DNA from: Planctomycetota bacterium
Lineage (GTDB): Bacteria > Planctomycetota > UBA8742 > UBA2392
Length of the DNA: 64,000 nucleotides
Direction: 5' to 3'
Assembly (NCBI GenBank): GCA_020638675.1
Contig: JACKID010000002.1
Location: forward strand, 62,001-126,000
The notes beneath the pieces are model-generated. The model did no database searches. It had not been told where the DNA came from and saw nothing but the letters and a program-made list of their open reading frames with translations. Position numbers and translations under genes: made by a program. Below, in pieces: positions 42,901 to 49,848 of this stretch; position 1 is the stretch's first letter, and each line of letters opens with the position of its first letter.

Positions 42901-43320
42901 GCACAACTGCGGGTCCGGGTTGCGGAAGCGTTTTTTCAACTCCTTGTAGCCCTTCAGTACGGCGGCCGTGTCCGTGCGCATCAGCAGCACTTCCCAGCCC
43001 TGCATGGCCCGCACCCAGTCGATGTCGGCGCGCAGAAGGCGATAGGGCCAGTCGTTGCCGCGCAGGCGCCCGGAAAGAATGGGGACGTACGTCAGACGCC
43101 CCGCATTCACTTCATCGACCGCATCCTCGTCTCCGGCAATCGCGTCTCCGACGAGTGCCCACGCGGTTGCCCAGTCAGGCTCGGTCTCAAGGAAGGGGCG
43201 CTCGTCGGTCGGTCCGCCGGCCTCGGCCGCCGGTTCTGGCTGCGGATCGGCCGTGGCGCGTCCGGATGAATTCAAGGCAAGCAGCAGCAGGACGGCCGAC
43301 AGATAGGCGATGCGTCGCAT
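39928..43320 (-). CDS. Large exported helical-repeat protein of unknown function
   Basis: An 1130-aa protein with a signal peptide (MRRIAYLSAVLLLLALNSSGRATA). The mature part is almost entirely helical, with TPR-like or HEAT-like pairs throughout (for example AVLKGYKELKKRFRNPDPQLC, ALADMVKDGKWEVLNPRDRRR) and a conserved-looking Trp/Tyr-rich segment around residues 670-860 (QTRPPYLFWGETDFDSIVY, YPNWRNLLRFSTVSWDRMDA). It ends in a Lys/Glu tail. It is divergent from the merR gene. It is probably a periplasmic scaffold; the family is not recognised. Confidence 0.78.
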   Translation of the reverse strand: MRRIAYLSAVLLLLALNSSGRATADPQPEPAAEAGGPTDERPFLETEPDWATAWALVGDAIAGDEDAVDEVNAGRLTYVPILSGRLRGNDWPYRLLRADIDWVRAMQGWEVLLMRTDTAAVLKGYKELKKRFRNPDPQLCRAILHAWRCGDPAAMDALVKLDPENDWVQAALAWTGERYSEKESAEKLIAIMVPAVDCGRWIMLPEPARLLSDSERPDQRDLDENIQATLNLLGSPDIIRQMELVPKEFKDGGLSERIGALAADAGDAETISALRLKFEEAIPEAMNRQTAIDTFALNASIDTADFSTVDRQFFISNAYIAKGTSLISYSVYALPKEQESERVCATIMAFAGMPRRTISQRALMARSLEVGDETLTRLSARAILALDGDSLDAYRNILRAFYRADAMPELRKQYQDALRASGNDELKALADMVKDGKWEVLNPRDRRRLELSDAQKAALVAVFSNEDERKYHGGALAVYWLNRAVFEEGQRAVVAAGKDYIRAIAAAGGPGKQMTPNVYEYLMFRLRNLDDLTRPAHDAMLKAQGEEFAKALLELERKFQDADAGVEFNAALQAWRKSFAHDGTPEPELLEELEKHSERWGGAGLAEAARQALRANENEKMADLATKSLQASPLDFDVHYRMMPHNEMPGTAMLCNWEAISRATWRLSLLHPTCMQTPAYYNTLALRSGQPGWSICAALQIAQTRPPYLFWGETDFDSIVYAVFARYPNWRNLLRFSTVSWDRMDANARDIMRQVFWSASFMHNAYSFMDVVRYFGGPSLEYQLNQVNSCIAAYNMRDVNVLLDMARHMGRVDPKRAIEFVETADKIGVSRYGRFVGTQTWVEAHGRLGTLSGEWDRYDDMRGDDVGVPRYLDSFMLSGITGGNQYQLLDKAIEKITKYGIEPDDAYLPFFWRRAHMAVGKYAEVRKLPTGPEARNFAYESAVPYTRLFHEARGILDAGSFDLLAYRTEPWLVDCIEGSAGVYADAAILRALAWKEIDQEDMDPFQCVEKSTVLRMPERARVLDCLVMETLAGMRAAKDLPAADEGHYWHGARWCERVPGFNGGGRITPAEVGARDSYMRGMLAYLSGNSEEARKQLQACIEADQRCSHEYHVAQWVLTNRLKEEKEKEK

Positions 43321-43415
43321 GGGGGCCTTTCATACAGAGTCTCAGTTATGACCATGATGGCCCGCTACTCGACCTGCGCCAGTGGAATATTCGGGCGGCC
43401 GGAAACGTCCAATCC

Positions 43416-43427
43416 GTAGTAAACTAC
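43416..43427. promoter_or_regulatory. Dyad upstream of merR
   Basis: GTAGT-AA-ACTAC, 17 bases before the merR start, in the divergent gap. Its half-site GTAG / CTAC is shared with the operator at 43858-43877, so it may be a second MerR site. Confidence 0.4.
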
Positions 43428-43443
43428 TGAGTGGAGGATGGTC

Positions 43444-43857
43444 ATGACCATGACTGTAGGCGAATTGTCGAAGCAGGCCGGGGTGAACCTGGAAACCGTG
43501 CGCTTCTACGAGAAGCAGAAGCTGCTGCCGCGCCCGGAGCGCACAGCCGGCGGGCACCGGGTCTACAGCGAAGCGGATGTTGAGCGCCTCAAGTTCATCC
43601 AACGCGCCAAGTGGGTGGGCTTCACGCTGAAAGAGATCCGCACGCTGATGCGCGTGCGCGAAGCGGACCCGACTGAAAGCTGCGACGACGTCATGGACCT
43701 TGCCCGCCGCAAGCTGGCCGAAATCGAGGACAAACTGTCCGAGCTGGGCGAGATGCGCGAAACACTCCATCGCTTCATCGACTGTTGTCCCAATATCGAT
43801 GCCGGGCACTGTCAGGTGCTCCACGGAATCGAACAGGTTCCTGAGCCAAAGGCTTGA
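43444..43857 (+). CDS. MerR-family metal-responsive regulator (ZntR/CadR/MerR type)
   Basis: A 137-aa regulator from ATG 43444 (GGAGG six bases upstream; ATG 43438 is too close). The N-terminal winged helix is MTVGELSKQAGVNLETVRFYEKQKLLPRPERTAGGHRVY, followed by the dimer helix. Metal-binding cysteines are at C80, C114, C115 and C123 with H122, spaced as in zinc, cadmium, lead or mercury sensors (the CC-x7-C end resembles ZntR). It lacks the short CueR-type loop. The operator-promoter it should control overlaps its own stop codon and reads into the three following genes. Confidence 0.93.
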   Translation: MTMTVGELSKQAGVNLETVRFYEKQKLLPRPERTAGGHRVYSEADVERLKFIQRAKWVGFTLKEIRTLMRVREADPTESCDDVMDLARRKLAEIEDKLSELGEMRETLHRFIDCCPNIDAGHCQVLHGIEQVPEPKA

Positions 43858-43884
43858 ACCTGTAGCCTGCTACAGGTGTATTCT
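43854..43884 (+). promoter_or_regulatory. MerR-type promoter with 19-bp spacer
   Basis: -35 TTGAAC (43854-43859) and -10 TATTCT (43879-43884) are 19 bases apart, the over-long spacer typical of MerR-activated promoters. The dyad ACCTGTAG-N4-CTACAGGT (43858-43877) fills the spacer. The -35 box overlaps the merR stop codon. Confidence 0.88.
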
Positions 43885-43921
43885 CCAGCCCTCCCGGTGG
43901 TGCGGGTACGGAAAACCCTTG

Positions 43922-44821
43922 ATGCGATTCATTTTACGCTGACTTCTTCTGCTGCTGCCGGCCGTGATGCCGGCCAGCCTGTTCGCCCACAACACGCTCT
44001 TCGGCCACGCGCCCCGTACCATATGGAAGGGCGGCATGGAGATTGAAGCCGAATACGAGTGGCAGATCTTCAAACGCTTCTATGAGGAAGACCACCCGGG
44101 CGCGAACCCTCGCGACGACCAGGTAACCATTCACGGCTTCACGGCGGCATGGACGTACGGGCTGCATCGCGACTGGGCGGTGCGGGTGTCCGTGCCGGTT
44201 ATGTTCGCGACGCACACCAGCAAAGACGACACGGAAAGTCGCTTGGGGCTGGGCAACATCCCGTTCTCGCTGAAGTGGCGTTTCTACAACGACCCGTTCC
44301 CCGGCGGCTCGGTGCAGTCCGGTGCGTGGATACGCATCACCGTGCCCACGGCCGACCGCAGCGAGGATGGCAAGCTGCTTGGCGAAGACATCGAGTTCGG
44401 CAACGAAACCTGGAACTTCCAACTTGGCTGGACGGCAAGCTACAGCACGCGGCAGTTCTATTTCTGGTTCGACGTCGCGGCCGATGCCAGCACGCGGCGC
44501 TCCGGCACGGGTGCGGGGCCGGGCATCGCGTTCCACCCGGCGTTCGCGTGGCGCGTGTTTGAGCTGACCAGCTACAAGGACTTCGACCTGATCCTGCTGA
44601 TCGAGTCGGACTTCGCGCTGCAAGGCAAGGGCTCGGTCAACAGCCGGCAGAACCCCAACAGCGGCTGGATCAAGACGCACCTTGAGGGCGGGATCCAGAT
44701 GAACATCACCAACCGTGTAGAGATCAAGTTCGGCTATCACCTGCCGCTGTATCGCAGATTCTACGGGCGGCAGTTCGTCCACGAGGGCGAGTTCAAGTTT
44801 TCCTTCAACTACCTGATCTAG
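43922..44821 (+). CDS. Outer-membrane beta-barrel protein with an in-frame UGA in its signal peptide
   Basis: From ATG 43922 the frame reads MRFILR, then TGA (43940-43942), then LLLLLPAVMPASLFAHNTLFGH; the stop splits what is otherwise a normal signal peptide. The mature part is ~275 residues of amphipathic strands (WAVRVSVPVMFATHTS, WIRITVPTADR, FYFWFDVAADAS, HLEGGIQMNITNRVEIKFGYHLPLY, EFKFSFNYLI) typical of outer-membrane barrels, and ends on an aromatic strand. Possibilities are selenocysteine insertion, a CGA-to-TGA nonsense mutation, or a downstream start (GTG 43964, without a signal peptide). It is the first gene after the MerR promoter. Confidence 0.75.
43954..43978 (+). promoter_or_regulatory. 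SECIS-like bulged hairpin after the first UGA
   Basis: GCTG-CCGGC (43954-43962) pairs with GCCGG-C-CAGC (43969-43978) with a single bulged C (43974) and a six-base apical loop CGTGAT (43963-43968). The loop lies 21-26 bases after the UGA, within the range used by bacterial SECIS elements, and has G in its first two positions. Confidence 0.4.
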
Positions 44822-44828
44822 GTGAGAC

Positions 44829-45317
44829 ATGAAATTCAAGCGAACCATCGCATTCCTCTTCGCGCTGCTGGCGGGCCTGCCCGCCATAGCCTTGGCGACG
44901 GCGGGATGCCAGACGGCGCCGGTCGACAACACCAACAAGGCAAACAAAGAACCTGCGCCCAAAGAGAACACCGCGCCGGCGAACAACGCCGCGGCGAACT
45001 CGGACCCTGAGCCGACGCCCGAGCCGGAAGTCGACCCGGATGTGGTCAAGGGCCAGGACGGCAAGGAAGTGATCTTCGTCCTCGGCGTAGACGGCATGGA
45101 CTGAGGACAGTGAGCGACGGGCATCATTGATGCCCTCGAATCCCGGTCCGGGATTACCGCAGCAAAGACCGACATCGTCGAAGCCATCGTCTACCTGAAA
45201 GGCAAGGCGGGCACCCAGTTGAAGAAGAGCGAGGTAAGGGCAATAGTGGAAGATGACTACGGCTTCGGCTTCCGCTCGCTCGAAACGACCGACAAAAAGT
45301 GGGATGACCTGCCGTAG
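44829..45317 (+). CDS. HMA-domain lipoprotein with UGA codons at both metal-binding cysteines (putative UxxU selenoprotein)
   Basis: The signal peptide ends in TAGC (lipobox-like, residues 1-27), followed by a Pro/Ala/Glu linker. The heavy-metal-associated domain begins KEVIFVLGVDGMD; then TGA (45102), Gly-Gln, TGA (45111), then ATGIIDALESRSGITAAKTD, AIVYLKGKAG, KKSEVRAIVEDDYGFGF to TAG 45315. HMA domains carry GM-x-C-x2-C exactly there, so both cysteines are replaced by UGA. The frame stays open and domain-like for ~68 codons after. Read with selenocysteine it is a 162-aa protein; otherwise it stops at 91 aa. The neighbouring HMA gene uses normal Cys codons. Confidence 0.8.
45119..45135 (+). 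promoter_or_regulatory. Hairpin after the UGA pair, possible SECIS
   Basis: GGGCATC-ATT-GATGCCC is a perfect 7-bp stem; its loop is 22 bases after the first UGA and 13 after the second. The loop lacks the usual early G, so it is an imperfect match. A second hairpin, AATCCCG / CGGGATT, lies at 45140-45156. Confidence 0.35.
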
Positions 45318-45352
45318 CGGACTGTTGAGTCAGCGGACTACGGAGCAGACAG

Positions 45353-45739
45353 ATGAAGAAGATCATGATGGTTGCCGTCGCGGCGCTGGCTCTGGCCGGC
45401 TGCACGCAGTCGGATTCGCAGGAACCGACGCAGGCGCCTTCCACAGAACAGGCGAAGCCGGTCGGCGGCGATGAGACGAAGAAGGATGACAACGTGAGCA
45501 ACGCGCAGCTCGTAACTTATGAAGTCAAGGTCGACGGCATGATGTGCGACGGCTGCAAGAAGCACGTCACCGACATCCTTGCCGCACAGGAAGGCGTGAA
45601 CGACGTGACGGTCGATCTCAAGACCGGCACCGCTATCGTGCACGTGAAGCCGGGCGCCACCTTTGACGAGGCCAAGGCCAAGGACGCGCTCGACGTCGAC
45701 GACTACAAACTCACCGCCTGCACCCGCATCCCCAACTAG
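45353..45739 (+). CDS. HMA-domain lipoprotein with normal CxxC
   Basis: A 128-aa lipoprotein (signal MKKIMMVAVAALALAGC, lipobox LAGC) with a Thr/Glu-rich linker and an HMA domain: TYEVKVDGMMCDGCKKHVTDIL, GVNDVTVDLKTGTAIVHV. Such domains bind soft metals (Cu, Zn, Cd, Hg) through the two cysteines, here encoded by TGC. GGAG lies seven bases before the ATG. It is the last gene of the MerR-controlled operon and may share the metal with the UGA-containing neighbour. The lipid anchor keeps it in the periplasm. Confidence 0.92.
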   Translation: MKKIMMVAVAALALAGCTQSDSQEPTQAPSTEQAKPVGGDETKKDDNVSNAQLVTYEVKVDGMMCDGCKKHVTDILAAQEGVNDVTVDLKTGTAIVHVKPGATFDEAKAKDALDVDDYKLTACTRIPN

Positions 45740-45767
45740 GACGCGGAATAGCCCACGGCCGCTTTCT

Positions 45768-45801
45768 GTTTGTTTGATGGCTTGTTAGACATCGAACAAA
45801 C
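45768..45801. promoter_or_regulatory. Inverted repeat upstream of pirin
   Basis: GTTTGTTTGAT (45768-45778) and ATCGAACAAAC (45791-45801) pair with one mismatch around 12 bases, ending next to the pirin GGGAGG SD. It is either an operator or a terminator for the metal operon. Confidence 0.5.
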
Positions 45802-45812
45802 GGGAGGCGGCC

Positions 45813-46679
45813 ATGTTGCGTACACCGAAGAAGATCATCACCGCGCACCGCCAGAGCGAAGGCGGCGGCTTCATCGTACGTCGCCCGTTTCCCACCAACG
45901 GGCTCGACATGGTCGACCCGTTTCTACTGTTGGACGAAATGGGGCCGGCCGACTACGCGCCCGGCAAGGCCGTCGGCGCGCCGGACCACCCCCACCGCGG
46001 CTTTGAGACGGTCACCTACATGCTGGACGGCGAGTTCACCCATGAGGACAGCGCGGGCCACAAGGGCACCCTGCGCCCCGGCGACGTGCAGTGGATGACG
46101 GCCGGGGCAGGCGTCGTGCACAGCGAGCTGCCCTCCGAGCGCATCATGAAAGAAGGCGGGCGCGTGCACGGCTTTCAGCTGTGGGTCAATTTGCCCGCGC
46201 GCGACAAGATGATCGCGCCGCGCTACCAGGAAGTCAGCGCCGACAGCATTCCCAAGGCGCACAGCGAAGACGGCAAGGCGCACGCGGCCGTGATCGCGGG
46301 CGAGGCTCTGGGCGTCAGCGCGGTGATCGACACGCACACGCCGATCATCTACCACGACTGGACGCTGCAGCCCGGCGCGGACGTGACCACGAAGGTCGCC
46401 GGCGAGATCAACGTGTTTGCCTACGTGTTCGAGGGCGAAGCGCTGGTCGGCGGCGAGAAGCTGACCGAGGGCCAGGTCGCATTTCTCGGCGAAGGCGACG
46501 AGGTACAGCTCGGCGCACCTGCCGACGCGGCACAGCCCGCGCGCCTGCTGCTGATCGGCGGCAAGCCGCTGGGAGAGCCGGTTGCGCGCTACGGGCCGTT
46601 CGTGATGAATACGCCCGAAGAAATCGTGAAGGCGATCCGCGACTTCCAGGCCGGCAAACTGGGTGAAATCGCCCGGTGA
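45813..46679 (+). CDS. Pirin family protein
   Basis: A 288-aa bicupin. The metal-binding motif of the first cupin is present: DHPHRGFETVTYMLDGEFTHEDSAGHKG and MTAGAGVVHSELPSE. The second cupin holds ADVTTKVAGEINVFAYVFEGEALVGG. Pirins bind iron or nickel and some have quercetinase activity, others regulate transcription; the role here is open. A good GGGAGG precedes the ATG. The gene ends in a convergent gap with surE that is filled by a repeat element. Confidence 0.95.
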   Translation: MLRTPKKIITAHRQSEGGGFIVRRPFPTNGLDMVDPFLLLDEMGPADYAPGKAVGAPDHPHRGFETVTYMLDGEFTHEDSAGHKGTLRPGDVQWMTAGAGVVHSELPSERIMKEGGRVHGFQLWVNLPARDKMIAPRYQEVSADSIPKAHSEDGKAHAAVIAGEALGVSAVIDTHTPIIYHDWTLQPGADVTTKVAGEINVFAYVFEGEALVGGEKLTEGQVAFLGEGDEVQLGAPADAAQPARLLLIGGKPLGEPVARYGPFVMNTPEEIVKAIRDFQAGKLGEIAR

Positions 46680-46694
46680 TTGAGCTGCATCTGG

Positions 46695-46858
46695 AACCGC
46701 GAAGGGCCGCGAAGGACCGCGAAGAACTGCGAAGGGCAAAGGCAACCATAAGTACACATCAGTGAACATTCGGGCTTTGCGCCCATGTTCAGGTATGTGC
46801 ACCGATGGTTGCTTTCGCCGCTGGCTTTCTTCGCGGTCCTTCGCGGCTCTTCGCGGTT
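46695..46858. repeat. Nested inverted-repeat element, 'CGCGAAG' word family, copy 2
   Basis: Outer arms made of AACCGCGAAGGGCCGCGAAG words (46695 on) and TTCGCGGCTCTTCGCGGTT (to 46858) enclose GCAACCAT / ATGGTTGC and then TGAACAT / ATGTTCA and CGGGC / GCCCA stems, so the whole 164-base gap can fold into one long stem. It overlaps the surE stop. Confidence 0.9.
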
Positions 46859-47642
46859 ACGGCTTGTAGTCCTTGAACGCTTGCGCGATCTCGGGGTCGT
46901 TGACGCGGCTGACTTCGTACTTCATGGGCGTGACGCTGATGTAGCCTTCGCGGATCGCGACCGTGTCCAGTTCCGGGTCGGTCTGCTTCTCGCGCGCGGC
47001 CTGCACGTCGTCCCAAACCGGCCAGTAGTAGCTGCGACCGTCCGGCGCCTCGCGCTCGAGGAAGTTGTCGCCCTTGATCGTCGGGTTCTGGCGCGTGATG
47101 CGCACGCCCTTCATCCGCTCGCGCGGGATCGGTGGCAGGTTGATGTTGTACAGCCAGTCGGGCCGCGAGTGCTTCGACTTCAGCAGGTGGCGGATCAGGT
47201 CGGCGCAGAGCTGGTCCAGCCCGCCCCACTCCACCTTGTTCGTCCAGTTCGCCAGGCTGAAGGCGATGCTCGGCACCCCGAAGCCGTGCGCCTCGGCCGC
47301 CGCGCTGACGGTGCCGCTGTGGAACACGTTCCAGCCCAGGTTGCCGCCGTGGTTGATGCCGCTGAGGCACAGGTCCGGCTTCTCGGGCAGAAGCTTGATC
47401 ATGGCGAGCCGCACGCAATCGCAGGGCGTGCCCCCCACCGCGACGCGCATGGTTTCGTCATGTGTGTGCGGCAGGCGGTAGGCGAACACCGGTTGGCGGA
47501 TCGTGATGGCGTGGCTCTGCGCGCTGTGTTCGCGCTCGGGGGCGACGACGTACACCTCGCCGCCAAGGCGCTGCGCCGCCTGCTCCAGCGTCACCAGCCC
47601 GGGGGCGTTCATCCCGTCATCGTTTGTAATGAGAATTCGCAT
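46857..47642 (-). CDS. surE: 5'/3'-nucleotidase SurE
   Basis: A metal-dependent phosphatase that dephosphorylates nucleoside monophosphates and short polyphosphate. 261 aa with the SurE marks ILITNDDGMNAPGLVTL, VVAPEREHSAQSHAITI, VGGTPCDCVRLA and LSGINHGGNLGWNVFHSGTVSAA, all near the metal site. Metal ligands Asp8 and Asp9 with Ser in the SAQSHA loop are in place. The gene ends inside the previous repeat element and starts next to another. Confidence 0.96.
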   Translation of the reverse strand: MRILITNDDGMNAPGLVTLEQAAQRLGGEVYVVAPEREHSAQSHAITIRQPVFAYRLPHTHDETMRVAVGGTPCDCVRLAMIKLLPEKPDLCLSGINHGGNLGWNVFHSGTVSAAAEAHGFGVPSIAFSLANWTNKVEWGGLDQLCADLIRHLLKSKHSRPDWLYNINLPPIPRERMKGVRITRQNPTIKGDNFLEREAPDGRSYYWPVWDDVQAAREKQTDPELDTVAIREGYISVTPMKYEVSRVNDPEIAQAFKDYKP

Positions 47643-47643
47643 G

Positions 47644-47728
47644 CAGTCAGTTGCTAGTTGTCAGTTGCCAGAAACTACCACTACCCACTGCGACGTACGC
47701 TGACAACTGCCAACCGGCAACTGCCAAC
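47644..47728. repeat. Inverted-repeat element, 'CAGTTGCCAG' words
   Basis: The left arm carries GTCAGTTGCTAGTTGTCAGT and the right arm the complementary words CTGACAACTGCCAACCGGCA. Pairing is imperfect but extends over about 28 bases. It fills the gap between surE and the next minus-strand gene. Confidence 0.8.
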
Positions 47729-47730
47729 TT

Positions 47731-49746
47731 CTACTCGATGCCGGCTTTCGTCAGCGCCTTCATGGCGGCTTCGAACAATGCCTGCGGCTTGGCCGTGGCC
47801 TGCTTCATCGCGCCCTCGTCACCCCGGATCATGGCGCGCACCAGCTCAACGTTTTCCGCGCTTGACGCGTAAAACCACACGATCACCCAGGCCGCCAGAT
47901 AGTTGCCGCGCACGACGCCCGGCACGTAGAACTCGGCCGGTCGGGCGTCGATCGCCTGCTGCAGATGCTCGGGCGTGAGTACACCAAGCGGCGCTTCGCC
48001 GAAGGCGTAAAACTCGCTCGGCAGTTCGTCGTAATCCATGCGAGCCTCGCTGTCCTGGCGGCCCGCGGACAGGAACACGGCCATGCCCTCGTTCAGCCAG
48101 CGCGGCATGGTCTGCGTGCGCCCGGTGCTCGCGACGCACATGTGCCACAACTCGTGCACCAGCGTGCGCTGCAACTCATCTTCGCCGAAGGCGCGGCAGG
48201 CCATCACGGAGCGCGCGCCGCCGATCCCGTGCGGCAGGTACATGCCCGCGACATTGTCGAGATTGTCGCCCGCCACCAGCAGCGCGGCGTGCAGGTATTC
48301 GATCGGGCTGGAGAAGATGGCGAGCACGCCCTCATCCAGTTTCTCCGGCATGTCCGGCAGCCACAGGCGGATCTTCTCAGCGTACGGCTGCAGGCGCGCG
48401 ACCATGACCTTGAGGCTCTCGTCGTCTAGATCGCTGATCAGGCGCAAACCGAACGGGCCTTCCAACTCCGTTGCCTGCAGCGTCGGCGGCTGTACCAGCA
48501 CGTTGGCGGAGTCCGCAAATTCGGCGATCTGGACGTGATTCGGATAGTCGCGATGCGCCGCGGCCAGAATCTGCTGCGCGCCGCGGATGTCGCCCCGGTC
48601 GGCTGCAAGCCGTGCCTTCACCAGCGCGAAGTCCGGCTTCAGCACATCGGGCAGGTCGGCGCGCGCAAGCTTCAGTTTTTCCTCGGCGCTGGTGATCTCG
48701 CCGACGCGGCGATCCGCCTCGGCCAACGCCAGGCTCGTGACCGGCGTGCGCAACAGTTTGTCCGCCGCCTGCAGGAATGCGCGGCCTGCGTCAAGCTGCC
48801 CGACTGCAAGGGCCGCGATCCCGGCCTCGTGCTGCGCCGCCGCGAGTTTCGGGTGCATGGCGGCGATGCGCTGCAGGACCTCGGCGCGTTTGTGAATGTC
48901 GTCGCCCACGTTGGCGCGCTGGCGGACTTCTTCAGCGGAATAGCCCTTCAGTGCTTCCTCAATCTCCGGGTGCGGGTAGGCGATGATCCCGGCCAGCAGC
49001 CCGACGGTGGCGTATTCGCGCAGGCGTTCCAGCGTCCGGCGCGCGAGCAGGCGTTGGCCCGCCTCGATCATCCAGTCCGCGTCGAGCGTGACGTCCATCG
49101 ACAGGTCCCGCACGCATGCGCGCTGGTCCGTGAACGACAGCCCCAGCCCGAGACCGTGCTTCAACTCGACGTTGGCAGTGCTCTGCGCCCCTGACGTGCC
49201 GAGACTCAGCAAGCCGCTCTTGATCTCGAAGGCCAGCTCGGCCGGCAAGGCCAGTTTCGGCAGAGCCTGCTTGCTGCCGGGGACGACCACAAAACGGCGC
49301 GCAGTGCGGGTGCGGATGCAGAGCTCCCAGCCATCCTGTGTGTGGCTGACTTCCAGCAGCCAGGCCGCGGCGGGGTCCGTTACGTCGCGCAGGTGCAGTG
49401 CGAATCGCCCGCCCTGGGCAAGCTCGACCAGTTTCAGCGTTCCCCGGGCGCGCGTCACGCCGACATCGAGCAGCACCTCGCAGCTCGGCTGGGTTGCGTC
49501 GGGCCTTACGTTCATGCCCTTGTCGTCGAAAGCGAAGTGGCCGCGCACGCGCCCCGGCCCCGAGCCGGTGAAGTCGACCCAATCGGGGGCTTCGGTGAGC
49601 GAGTGACTGAGGATGCCGGCGTCCGTGCGGTCCGGCTCCGCCCTGAAGCTGTCGCCGAAAAAACCGGCGGCGTCAAAGCCCTGCGCCGCGAGGGGCGTTG
49701 CCAGGGCCAGCGCCAGTGCGATCGCGAATGCTCGTGCGGTCGTCAA
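47731..49746 (-). CDS. Exported zinc-metalloprotease-like protein (peptidase MA type)
   Basis: A 671-aa exported protein from TTG 49746 (GAGGG seven bases upstream) with a signal peptide ending LAAQ. Residues 30-220 are beta-rich (LamG or jelly-roll-like), 220-420 form TPR-like helices, and the C-terminal part has the zinc motif HELWH (residues 531-535) followed by RWLNEGMAVFLSAG, where the Glu would be the third ligand. This is the gluzincin arrangement of the peptidase MA family. The substrate is unknown. It lies on the same strand as surE with a repeat element between them. Confidence 0.82.
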   Translation of the reverse strand: MTTARAFAIALALALATPLAAQGFDAAGFFGDSFRAEPDRTDAGILSHSLTEAPDWVDFTGSGPGRVRGHFAFDDKGMNVRPDATQPSCEVLLDVGVTRARGTLKLVELAQGGRFALHLRDVTDPAAAWLLEVSHTQDGWELCIRTRTARRFVVVPGSKQALPKLALPAELAFEIKSGLLSLGTSGAQSTANVELKHGLGLGLSFTDQRACVRDLSMDVTLDADWMIEAGQRLLARRTLERLREYATVGLLAGIIAYPHPEIEEALKGYSAEEVRQRANVGDDIHKRAEVLQRIAAMHPKLAAAQHEAGIAALAVGQLDAGRAFLQAADKLLRTPVTSLALAEADRRVGEITSAEEKLKLARADLPDVLKPDFALVKARLAADRGDIRGAQQILAAAHRDYPNHVQIAEFADSANVLVQPPTLQATELEGPFGLRLISDLDDESLKVMVARLQPYAEKIRLWLPDMPEKLDEGVLAIFSSPIEYLHAALLVAGDNLDNVAGMYLPHGIGGARSVMACRAFGEDELQRTLVHELWHMCVASTGRTQTMPRWLNEGMAVFLSAGRQDSEARMDYDELPSEFYAFGEAPLGVLTPEHLQQAIDARPAEFYVPGVVRGNYLAAWVIVWFYASSAENVELVRAMIRGDEGAMKQATAKPQALFEAAMKALTKAGIE

Positions 49747-49848
49747 TCTTCATCCCTCGGCCCCGGGGCCTGTATTCTATCAAAGCCACACAAAACACGA
49801 AGCGGCCGCCGGTATCACCCGACGGCCGCCCAGTCAATTGTACTGCGC

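Noticed and set aside
45090..45120. Frameshift or two separate genes instead of read-through of UGA
   Set aside because: Upstream and downstream parts of the HMA domain are in the same frame with exact spacing of the motif, and no start codon with SD lies after the UGAs in that frame.
43864..45739. UGA reassigned as a sense codon throughout the genome
   Set aside because: Many genes in the window end in UGA at the expected family length (merR, the CAP-domain gene, phoU), so UGA is a stop by default.
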